This document shows positions 1-6,908 of a DNA stretch of 59,051 bases, piece after piece. How positions within the stretch are numbered: position 1 is the first letter of the stretch; every line of letters starts with the position of its first letter. The DNA lies in NCBI GenBank assembly GCA_949300375.1, contig CASGEB010000005.1, forward strand, positions 1-59,051. The letters are read 5' to 3'. Origin of the DNA: an uncultured Pseudomonadota bacterium. Its GTDB lineage: Bacteria; Pseudomonadota; Alphaproteobacteria; RF32; CAG-239. The notes below the pieces were generated by a model, which was given only the letters and a program-made list of their open reading frames with translations, did not search any database and was not told the DNA's origin. The translations under genes and the position numbers were made by a program.

Positions 1-11
1 AAGCTTGCATC

Positions 12-28
12 GGTTTGAAGTTCAAACC
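12..28. repeat. Short palindrome at the left edge
   Basis: GGTTTGAA and TTCAAACC form an 8-bp inverted repeat around a single G. It lies downstream of the minus-strand gene that ends at 108. There is no T-run, so it is not a good terminator by itself. Function unknown. Confidence 0.35.
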
Positions 29-60
29 TTGCGTGCTAACGTTTTCTGAGATGTTGCAGA

Positions 61-90
61 CAAAAACAACCGGAGCAACGGTTGTTTTTG
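61..90. terminator. Rho-independent terminator, probably bidirectional
   Basis: A perfect 12-bp stem (arms 61-72 and 79-90) around the loop GAGCAA, with A-rich and T-rich outer arms. It follows the minus-strand gene ending at 108 and could stop transcription from either side. Confidence 0.75.
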
Positions 91-107
91 CTTAGCCATA
101 GGAATTT

Positions 108-1433
108 TTATCTGGTCAGCAAGTTTTTTAGATGTTGTTGCTGCAGGGCAGGGGAAGCGTTGTCAAAGTTGCTGTGTTTTATGTTATTATTATCCGGTTT
201 GACGCCGTTTCCATATTTTCCGGCCTTCTTTACCAGCTTGTCAATATAATCTTTATCTTCTTTTCCTCCGTTTAGCAAATTTTGGATTGCTTTGTTTTCT
301 TCAGAGTTCGGACGAATGAGCCGATACATAGTGAAAGCGTGGGCATATTGTTTGAGACTGTTTTCTTCAGAGGGCGAAATTTTGCCGTCTTCGGCCAGTT
401 GTGCAACCTGATTGTATAATTTTTGGACATTTTCTTTTGATTTCAGGTGAATTTGCAAAGCCGTATCGTAGTAGTCCCCGATTATGGTTGTTTGGGCAAT
501 TTGGGCAAAATCGGCAGTTTGAGCGGAAACAGCAGCTGTTTGTTCGGCAGGAGCAGTTTTGATTTCTTTGGTAACTTTAACAGAAGACATGTTTGTTCTG
601 CCGGTTTCTTTCAACAGCCCTTTGCCGACAAAAACGGAAACCGCGGCAATGGCGGCAAGGACGGCAATTTTTTTGGCTTTGCGGATTTTTCTGCGGGATA
701 AAATTCCGAAATTTTTAAGTTTTTTGTGCGTATTGTCTTTTAATGATTTGAATTTTCGGGAGAATAATCCAAAAACGGCAAAAACTTTTTTCTTTTTCTG
801 CGGTTGTTGGACTTTGATTTCCGGGCGGCCTTTGGTTTTGGGGATATTGGAGCATACCCGGACATATTCCAAATTGTAGGCGTTAACAAGTTTGCGGTGT
901 TCCGGGTTACGGAGATTTAATTCTTGTTCGTTTTTTAATTTGGCGTAGCAAAGCAGCGCGTAGCTTTGGGCTTTTTCACGCAGCTTTTTGGTTATGGCAT
1001 TTTCCGGCTGCCTGTCCAAAGTTTCTTTGATGATGTTTAATTCAGCAGGCGTCAAAGCTGCGGCTTGTTTTTTGCTGTTAAATACGGAAGATATAAACGC
1101 AAGCTGCTTGAGATCTTCAAAACGTTTTTGCATTTTGGCATAAGCTGCTTTTTTGGACTGCAGGTGGTGCAAAGCCTTTTGCATTTGCAGCGACAGACGG
1201 GAGTCTGCCCGATGTTTTACGGTATAAATCAGATCCTCGATTTCTTTAACTGCGCCGTTTTCTGTTTCAATCCGGTCATTCAGAAAGTCGTCAATCAACC
1301 TGAGGCTTTGTTCATAAACAGCTTCATCACATTGATGAAAATATGTATTTTTGTGGCGGGAATGATGGATTCCGGCCTGGGTTGTAATATAAGCGGCAAT
1401 TTGTGCGCGCGACATATAAATTTTTTCAGGCAT
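108..1433 (-). CDS. Unknown single-pass membrane protein, 441 aa
   Basis: I do not recognise a family. The first 220 residues or so are charged and look largely helical (Gln/Lys/Glu-rich, possible coiled coil at about 75-110). A very basic stretch follows (about 215-255), then one hydrophobic segment at about 257-275 (AVLAAIAAVSVFVGK), then a polar tail rich in Ala, Thr, Gln and Asn. A basic cytoplasmic N-terminal part and an exported C-terminal part is the simplest topology. The ATG at 1433-1431 has a good Shine-Dalgarno (GGAGG) 7 nt upstream. It is divergent from the ASCH gene at 1620 and ends before the hairpin at 61-90. Real coding is supported by length, start signal and terminator; function is open. 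Confidence 0.7.
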   Translation of the reverse strand: MPEKIYMSRAQIAAYITTQAGIHHSRHKNTYFHQCDEAVYEQSLRLIDDFLNDRIETENGAVKEIEDLIYTVKHRADSRLSLQMQKALHHLQSKKAAYAKMQKRFEDLKQLAFISSVFNSKKQAAALTPAELNIIKETLDRQPENAITKKLREKAQSYALLCYAKLKNEQELNLRNPEHRKLVNAYNLEYVRVCSNIPKTKGRPEIKVQQPQKKKKVFAVFGLFSRKFKSLKDNTHKKLKNFGILSRRKIRKAKKIAVLAAIAAVSVFVGKGLLKETGRTNMSSVKVTKEIKTAPAEQTAAVSAQTADFAQIAQTTIIGDYYDTALQIHLKSKENVQKLYNQVAQLAEDGKISPSEENSLKQYAHAFTMYRLIRPNSEENKAIQNLLNGGKEDKDYIDKLVKKAGKYGNGVKPDNNNIKHSNFDNASPALQQQHLKNLLTR

Positions 1434-1473
1434 TTATGCCTCCGAATTAGTTGCAAATTTAAATGAAGATAGG

Positions 1474-1503
1474 TTAATATATCATTTTGTTTATTTTTGT
1501 CAA
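1474..1503 (-). promoter_or_regulatory. Candidate promoter of the 441-aa gene
   Basis: Minus strand TTGACA (1503-1498), an 18-bp spacer, then TATTAA (1479-1474). The -35 box lies within the inverted repeat 1496-1525, so it may be co-regulated with the divergent gene. Confidence 0.4.
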
Positions 1504-1525
1504 TACAATTTTAAAAATTGACAAA
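1496..1525. repeat. Inverted repeat in divergent promoter region
   Basis: TTTGTCAAT (1496-1504) and ATTGACAAA (1517-1525) are perfect 9-bp inverted arms with a 12-bp spacer, giving TTGACA on both strands. This could be an operator for a dimeric regulator or simply two back-to-back -35 boxes. Confidence 0.45.
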
Positions 1526-1543
1526 GCTAGCAGAAAAGAAATT

Positions 1544-1572
1544 TTGACAAAGAGCGCGGGAGTATTTATAGT
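1544..1572 (+). promoter_or_regulatory. Sigma70-type promoter of ASCH gene
   Basis: TTGACA (1544-1549), exactly 17 bp, then TATAGT (1567-1572). The expected start is near 1579, leaving a leader of about 40 nt before the ATG at 1620. Confidence 0.7.
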
Positions 1573-1619
1573 TGGCACTAATGTAATAAAATCAAAAAAT
1601 AATCAGCAAGGAAGAAAAA

Positions 1620-2021
1620 ATGAAAGCTCTTACAATCTGGCATTTGTACGCCCGGGCTTTGGCAGAAGGTATAAAGCTTTATGAGACCAGAAGCTGGCGG
1701 ACAAAGTATCGCGGCCCGGTGGCTATTCATACTTCAATGCGTCCGATGACGAAAAAAGATGAAGATGTGGCTCGGAAATATGGAATAACTGGAATTTGTC
1801 CGGGAAAGATTGCCGCCATTGCCGATCTGACAGATTGTATTCTTATGGATACCGATTTTATTTCCCGGCAGACAGAGCAGGAACGGGCGCTCGGGAATTG
1901 GCAGGAAGGAAATTTTGCCTGGAAATTTGAAAATTTCAGAAAACCCAAAAAAGATATTTACGTCTCCGGCCGGCAAGGTTTTTGGAATTTGGATATATCG
2001 GATGAAGCTGAAAATTTTTAG
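1620..2021 (+). CDS. ASCH-domain protein, 133 aa
   Basis: The protein begins MKALTIWHLYARAL and carries the ASCH hallmark YETRSW at about 21-26, then a PVAIHTS segment and a C-terminal FAWKFENF-type strand. ASCH domains are PUA-like beta-barrels that bind RNA or modified nucleotides; members of this compact stand-alone type are usually annotated only by fold. At 133 aa it is full length for a single domain. The ATG at 1620 has AAGGAAG at about 1608 and follows a strong sigma70 promoter, so it is probably expressed on its own. Exact substrate unknown. Confidence 0.85.
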   Translation: MKALTIWHLYARALAEGIKLYETRSWRTKYRGPVAIHTSMRPMTKKDEDVARKYGITGICPGKIAAIADLTDCILMDTDFISRQTEQERALGNWQEGNFAWKFENFRKPKKDIYVSGRQGFWNLDISDEAENF

Positions 2022-2273
2022 CTGACACTTGTATTGGACAGTATAGCCGGTTGAATTTGTGAAATAAGTTTTTTGTGCCGCTTTTATATGATGTTTTCAA
2101 ATAAACAGGTATAGATAACCTATTGTTTTCTTTTTGTATTGCAGTCAGTGAAAATAATCCGGTTTGAAGAAAAGTGAAGGCTGGGTGAGTTTTTTTGCGT
2201 CTTTTCTCTTTAAGCCCTGATTTTGGAGATTATATATGCCGAAACAGCAATTTTTGCAAATGAGGAGAAAATG

Positions 2274-3188
2274 ATGAAAACGGTAGAATTGGACAATGGT
2301 AGCAAAATGCCGATTATCGGTCTCGGAACCTGGAAGGCTCCTGCCGGTGAGGTTTATCAGGCTGTCCGCTGGGCAATTAAGCTCGGGTATCAACATATTG
2401 ACTGCGCCCCGATTTATGGAAATGAGGCGGAAATCGGGCAGGCTGTTCATGATGCGATAGCTGAAGGCGATATTAAACGCGAACAATTGTTTATTACGTC
2501 AAAATTGTGGAATGACAGCCATGCTCCGGAAGATGTTTTACCGGCTTTACGGAAGACGCTTAAAGATTTGCAGATTGATTATCTGGATTTGTATCTGATT
2601 CATTGGCCGGTGGCGCAGAAAAAAGGGACGACTTTACCAAAAGGCCCGGAAGATATGGTTTCTCTTGAGGAACTCCCGCTTGAATTGACCTGGGCAGAAA
2701 TGGAAAAAGCCCGGCAGCAGGGATTGGCCGAATCTATCGGCGTTTCTAATTTTAGTGCCGGAAAGCTGCAAAATCTGATTGAAAAAGCCGAAATAATGCC
2801 AAGCGTTAACCAGTTTGAACACCATCCGTATTTGCAGCAGCCCGAACTGGTTGCTTTTTGTCGTAAAAATAATATTGCCGTTACGGCTTATTCACCGCTT
2901 GGTTCGGGCGATCACCGCATTGAGAGTGAGCCGGCTGTTCTTGAAATTGCCAAACGCTTAAAGGCTTCGCCGGCGCAGGTTCTTCTGGCCTGGGCCATGC
3001 AGCAGCAGATTGCGGTTATTCCAAAGTCGGTTAATCTGGGGCATATTAAAGAAAATTATGAGGCGCGGAGTGTGTTTTTGGATGAAAAAGATATAGAAGA
3101 ACTTGCCAAATTGAACAGAAATCACCGCTTTATTGATGCTGATGTTTTTGCTTTCGGCAGTTATACGGTGGAAAATATATGGGCATAG
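2274..3188 (+). CDS. Aldo/keto reductase, 304 aa
   Basis: An NADPH-dependent aldo/keto reductase of the 2,5-diketo-D-gluconate reductase/AKR type, a cytoplasmic (beta/alpha)8 barrel. The catalytic tetrad is visible: Asp and Tyr in HIDCAPIYGNE, Lys in FITSKLWND and His in YLIHWPV. The NADPH-binding end is present (VIPKSVNLGHIKENY). I start at ATG 2274 (MKTVELDNG), which has GAGGAG 6 nt upstream; a TTG 51 nt earlier lacks such a site. It is monocistronic or followed only by the small gene at 3215. Physiological substrate cannot be read from sequence. Confidence 0.93.
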   Translation: MKTVELDNGSKMPIIGLGTWKAPAGEVYQAVRWAIKLGYQHIDCAPIYGNEAEIGQAVHDAIAEGDIKREQLFITSKLWNDSHAPEDVLPALRKTLKDLQIDYLDLYLIHWPVAQKKGTTLPKGPEDMVSLEELPLELTWAEMEKARQQGLAESIGVSNFSAGKLQNLIEKAEIMPSVNQFEHHPYLQQPELVAFCRKNNIAVTAYSPLGSGDHRIESEPAVLEIAKRLKASPAQVLLAWAMQQQIAVIPKSVNLGHIKENYEARSVFLDEKDIEELAKLNRNHRFIDADVFAFGSYTVENIWA

Positions 3189-3214
3189 TTTTTATGTTTT
3201 AACGGAGAAAAGGG

Positions 3215-3421
3215 ATGAGAAGAAACGAGGAAAGATTGTCTGCTGAAATGAATGTTAATGCGGATTTATGGCCAAGCGCCGTAACAGCTGATTTTGAAGC
3301 TTACCGGCAGCAGAAACCGGCGTTCAAAACTTTCCGTATTGCAGAAAGGCCTTTATTTGACTGGGAAATCTGGGCTTTAGCCGATAATGTTTTGGAACCT
3401 AAATCTACCCGTTTTCATTGA
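3215..3421 (+). CDS. Small hypothetical protein, 68 aa
   Basis: Not recognised. A soluble, aromatic-rich small protein (four Trp) with no signal peptide or membrane segment. It begins at ATG 3215 behind GGAGAAAAGGG, 26 bp after the aldo/keto reductase, and could be co-transcribed with it. Its last 17 bp overlap the convergent lpxK end. Coding rests on the ribosome binding site and position only. Confidence 0.55.
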   Translation: MRRNEERLSAEMNVNADLWPSAVTADFEAYRQQKPAFKTFRIAERPLFDWEIWALADNVLEPKSTRFH

Positions 3422-4385
3422 TTTTCGGGGCGTTAATTCGCTTTAAGATAAAATCAGCGAGGCCTTGCGTATCTTCCCATTCAATGGTGATTTCCAATAC
3501 ATTGAAATGCTTTTGAAGTTTCTTTGGAATTTTTACAAAGTCTTTTGCGGTGGTAAAAAGTTCGGCATTAAAATAATGAGCTTCGTGCAGCAGGTTTTGC
3601 AGTTCGTCTTCCGTATAAAAATGATGGTCGCCGAAATCAAAGGTCTTGATTAGCGAAAAACCAAGTTCCTGCAGAGAATCGTAAAATTTCTGCGGACGAC
3701 CGATGCCGGCAAAAGCAATGACGTTTTGCGGAACAATCTTGGGGGAAAGCGCTTTTATGCGTCCCCTAAAGACAGGAAGATTGGTTGTGCGGGCGGACAG
3801 GTTGTGCTTGTCTTCTCCCAGAATGATTATTGCCTGAGCCCGTTTTATTCCGGCAGTGAAAGTTTCACGCAGAGGACCGGCCGGGATACATTTGCCATTG
3901 CCGATACCGGCCGTGCCGTCAAATACCAGAAAAGATAAGTCTTTGTATAATCCGGGATTTTGAAAACCGTCGTCCATAATGATTGTATCTGCGCCGTGTT
4001 TTATGGCCAGTTCCGCTCCCGCTTTCCGGTCGGAATTGATTACCGTCGGCGCCTGCCGGGCAAGAAGAAGCGCTTCATCCCCGGTCTCCCGGACATTATA
4101 TTTTTTTGCATCGGCAAAAATATTTTGGCTTTTTCCGCCATACCCTCTGGTTACAAAGAACGGCTGTCTGCCGTTTTTTTGCAGCAGTCCGGCTATGGAT
4201 ACGGAAACCGGTGTTTTTCCTGTTCCGCCGGCCGTTAAGTTGCCGATGCAAATGACCGGACAAGAAATTTTCCGGCTTTTCTTGAAACGAAAGCGCAGAG
4301 CCGTTGCCAAGCCGTATATCAGGCCGAGCGGCGTTAATATGCCGGCAAGCAGGTTTTCGCTTTTCCAGAATTCCGGCGTTTTCAT
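3405..4385 (-). CDS. lpxK: Tetraacyldisaccharide 4'-kinase
   Basis: LpxK phosphorylates the 4' position of the lipid A disaccharide precursor using ATP at the inner face of the cytoplasmic membrane, the sixth step of the Raetz pathway. An N-terminal hydrophobic segment (about 11-31) precedes the P-loop GGTGKTP at 53-59, and the family motif DDGFQNPG follows near 137. Its 326 aa is the normal length. It is the last gene of the minus-strand cluster; its ATG overlaps the TGA of waaA (ATGA), so translation is probably coupled. Confidence 0.96.
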   Translation of the reverse strand: MKTPEFWKSENLLAGILTPLGLIYGLATALRFRFKKSRKISCPVICIGNLTAGGTGKTPVSVSIAGLLQKNGRQPFFVTRGYGGKSQNIFADAKKYNVRETGDEALLLARQAPTVINSDRKAGAELAIKHGADTIIMDDGFQNPGLYKDLSFLVFDGTAGIGNGKCIPAGPLRETFTAGIKRAQAIIILGEDKHNLSARTTNLPVFRGRIKALSPKIVPQNVIAFAGIGRPQKFYDSLQELGFSLIKTFDFGDHHFYTEDELQNLLHEAHYFNAELFTTAKDFVKIPKKLQKHFNVLEITIEWEDTQGLADFILKRINAPKINENG

Positions 4386-5644
4386 TTAATATAACCTTTG
4401 ATTTTTTCGAGAATGCCGTCCAAAACTTTGGCTTCTCCCTGTGCCCAGTCATAGGCCCGGCTGCGTCTGTTTTCCAGCAGTTCCTTGTCTTTCAGCAGAT
4501 TGCGGACGGTTTCTTCCAATCCGGCATCGTCTTGAACTTGGATGACGGCATCGGCTTTTTGGGCGCGGTTCATGGCGTCGGTAAAGTTATGCATATGCGG
4601 GCCGACAATAACGGCATTGCGAAAACGGGACGGTTCCATAAAGTTTTGCCCGCCATGCGGAATCAATGAACCGCCGATAAAAGTTATCGGGCAGAGCGTG
4701 TACCACAATCCGACTTCACCGATGGTATTGGCAATGTATGCATCTGTCTGCGGCGTGATTTTTTCGCCGGCCGAGCGCAGGGCGGTTTTTAGTCCGAGAT
4801 TGTTAAGTTCTTTTTGGATTTCCGGCCCGCGGTGCGGATGGCGGGGAGCGGCAATCATCAACAGATCCGGAAATTCTTCTTTTAGTTTTTTATGAATTCG
4901 AGCCGCACGGACTTCTTCATTGTCGTGAGTCGAGCAGATGCACCAGACTTTTCTGTTGCCGATTTGTTTTTTTATTTCGGCAAGTTTATCCCCGTCAACC
5001 GGCGGATTGATGCCGGCATATTTTATATTTCCAAGGCACAAGGTTTCTTTGGCGCCAAGAATTTTCAAGCGTCGGACATCTTCTTCCGACTGGCCGAGAC
5101 AAAGAGAAAAACAGGTCAGCAATTCTTTACAGACAGGGCGAAAACGCTGCCAGGTTTTAAAAGATTTGTCAGAAATCCGTCCGTTGACCAAAATCAGCGG
5201 GATGTTGTTCTTTTTTATGTCAGAAAGCATTGCCGGCCAGAGTTCCGATTCAAACCACAATGCCAAATCAGGCTGCCAATGTTGTATGAACCGGCGGACG
5301 AATTTGGGATGGTCAATAGGAACATATTGGTGGAATGCCCGTGTCGGAAGCCTTTTAGCCATTAATTCGGCGGAGGTGGTTGTGCCGCTTGTTACCATAA
5401 TGTTTAGTTCCGGATAAGTTTCCAGCAAGCGGGTAATCAGCGGCAGCATAGACAGGCTTTCGCCGACCGAGGCGCCGTGCATCCAGATTAATTTGCCCTG
5501 AGGACGTTCTTTTTTTGCAATACCCATGCGTTCATTAAAGCGCGTCAGGTCTTCTTTGCCCTTCTTTTTACGTTTGTTTATATAACTTTTGATAACCAGG
5601 GGGTAAAGGGCGCGAACCAGTGTGTTGTATATTCCGATAAACAT
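4382..5644 (-). CDS. waaA: Kdo transferase
   Basis: WaaA (KdtA), a GT30 enzyme, adds Kdo from CMP-Kdo to lipid IVA at the inner membrane, joining lipid A to the core. The N-terminal hydrophobic anchor is followed by HGASVGE at 57-62 with the catalytic Glu at 62. The C-terminal half has the nucleotide-binding motifs (TIGEVGLWYTLCPITFIGGS; GGQNFMEP). Its 420 aa is typical. It overlaps the acyltransferase stop by 1 nt (TAATG) and lpxK by 4 nt. Whether it adds one or two Kdo residues cannot be told from sequence. Confidence 0.96.
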   Translation of the reverse strand: MFIGIYNTLVRALYPLVIKSYINKRKKKGKEDLTRFNERMGIAKKERPQGKLIWMHGASVGESLSMLPLITRLLETYPELNIMVTSGTTTSAELMAKRLPTRAFHQYVPIDHPKFVRRFIQHWQPDLALWFESELWPAMLSDIKKNNIPLILVNGRISDKSFKTWQRFRPVCKELLTCFSLCLGQSEEDVRRLKILGAKETLCLGNIKYAGINPPVDGDKLAEIKKQIGNRKVWCICSTHDNEEVRAARIHKKLKEEFPDLLMIAAPRHPHRGPEIQKELNNLGLKTALRSAGEKITPQTDAYIANTIGEVGLWYTLCPITFIGGSLIPHGGQNFMEPSRFRNAVIVGPHMHNFTDAMNRAQKADAVIQVQDDAGLEETVRNLLKDKELLENRRSRAYDWAQGEAKVLDGILEKIKGYIK

Positions 5645-6405
5645 TATTTTTTCTCCGCGGAATGTTTTTTGTGTTTTACTTCATCGCCCGGCAAAATTTG
5701 CGGAATGCTCATTTCGCGGTCGACTTCCTCATTCATTTTGTTCATAATCTTTTCAAATTCCAGGCGATATTTTTCCAAATCATGCTCAGAAGCATCGGCG
5801 GGAACGTAAAAAGGTTTTGATATGAGATATATCCCTTGATTGAAGGGTGCCGGAATCATCATCTTGTCCCATGACTTTTCTATGATTTTGGCTTTTTTGG
5901 CGCTATAAATCATACCAATCAGCGGCCTGCCGGTTTTGTGGGCAAAATAAACCGGACTCATACTCATCCGCATCCGCGGGCCGCGGGGGCCGTCCGGGAT
6001 GATGGTTACTGAAATTTTGTTATTCAGCGTATGCATGATATTTACGGCGGCGCCTTTGGCATTGGAACTGGTGGAACCGCCGATGGTTTTTATGCCGCAA
6101 TGTTCAAGAATGCCGGCGATAATACGGCCATCGTTATGCAAAGAGACCAGAGCCCGCATTTCCGGATAATAGTTTTTTTTGAAGACCATCGGCATCATCA
6201 GGGCGCGCCCGTGCCAGCCGATAAGGATGAAATTTCCTTTTTCCATCCAGGTATTGAGAATGTTGTCCAAGCCCCGGATTTCCCATTTGCTGGTAAGAAA
6301 GACAAATTTGACGTAAAGATAGAGCAGGCTGCCGACCAGGCTTGTAACAAAACGGGATTTGATTATTTTTTTCAGGGCTTTTTTGAGAGGTTTGAATTTT
6401 GCCAT
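5644..6405 (-). CDS. DUF374 lysophospholipid-type acyltransferase, 253 aa
   Basis: The N-terminus is basic with a membrane-associated segment (about 18-38). The family signature WHGR (about 64-67) corresponds to the acyltransferase His box, and PDGPRGPRMRM (about 137-147) is the conserved DUF374 block. DUF374 proteins lie next to waaA and lpxK in many alphaproteobacteria and are thought to act on lipid A or an envelope lipid, but I know of no settled reaction. It sits 6 bp after the fliN-like gene and overlaps waaA by one base. Confidence 0.88.
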   Translation of the reverse strand: MAKFKPLKKALKKIIKSRFVTSLVGSLLYLYVKFVFLTSKWEIRGLDNILNTWMEKGNFILIGWHGRALMMPMVFKKNYYPEMRALVSLHNDGRIIAGILEHCGIKTIGGSTSSNAKGAAVNIMHTLNNKISVTIIPDGPRGPRMRMSMSPVYFAHKTGRPLIGMIYSAKKAKIIEKSWDKMMIPAPFNQGIYLISKPFYVPADASEHDLEKYRLEFEKIMNKMNEEVDREMSIPQILPGDEVKHKKHSAEKK

Positions 6406-6411
6406 TGCCGT

Positions 6412-6747
6412 CTAACCTTTGCTGCCCAGCATTTCCGTAACGGAGATGCCGATAGAATCGTTTTCCGTGATAATGACTTCGCCGCGGCCGATTAAAACAT
6501 CGTTGGCATAAATGTCGACGTAATCGTTAATTCCGCGGTCGAGTTCGACAACGGCACCGCGGCCGAGCTTTAACAGCTGGTGAACGCGCAGCGTGGCCGT
6601 GCCGAGCGTAACATAGATTTCAACCTTTATCCCATCGTTAGGAATAATTTTTTTTGCTCCTGACACCATTTGTTTTTTGTTCTCCGGATATAAAAATTTT
6701 TCTTTATCATATAAAATATTTTCGATATAAGCAATTTTTATATTCAC
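6412..6747 (-). CDS. fliN: FliN/SpoA-family flagellar motor-switch protein
   Basis: Residues about 40-108 form a single SpoA (surface presentation of antigens) domain: VEIYVTLGTATLRV, LLKLGRGAVVELD, VDIYANDVLIGRGEVI, and a final ISVTEML. This is the FliN C-ring pattern; the type III secretion homologue is the alternative. The start is uncertain: GTG at 6747 gives 111 aa without a good ribosome site, while ATG at 6669 gives 85 aa with GGAG too far upstream. It heads a lipid A operon, with no other flagellar gene in the window. Confidence 0.8.
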   Translation of the reverse strand: MNIKIAYIENILYDKEKFLYPENKKQMVSGAKKIIPNDGIKVEIYVTLGTATLRVHQLLKLGRGAVVELDRGINDYVDIYANDVLIGRGEVIITENDSIGISVTEMLGSKG

Positions 6748-6846
6748 TTATCAAATTAAAAATAAGCGCAGGGCTCGGGCTTGTGGATTAAAAAGTTTAA
6801 GATTGCCTGTCCGGCAGATTTGTGCCAAAAAAGTTTTGTTGCATTG

Positions 6847-6875
6847 TTGCAGACGGCGCAATGCCAACTTATATA
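6847..6875 (+). promoter_or_regulatory. Candidate lon promoter
   Basis: TTGCAG (6847-6852), 17 bp, TATATA (6870-6875), giving a leader of about 27 nt before the ATG at 6909. I see no clear sigma32-type CTTGAA/CCCCAT pair, so heat-shock control is not evident. Confidence 0.55.
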
Positions 6876-6908
6876 TTATTGGTAAATAGAAACAACAAGG
6901 TGTGTAAA

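Noticed and set aside
6822..6908. N-terminal extension of Lon
   Set aside because: The extension lies over the promoter region and outside the conserved Lon start; ATG 6909 fits better.
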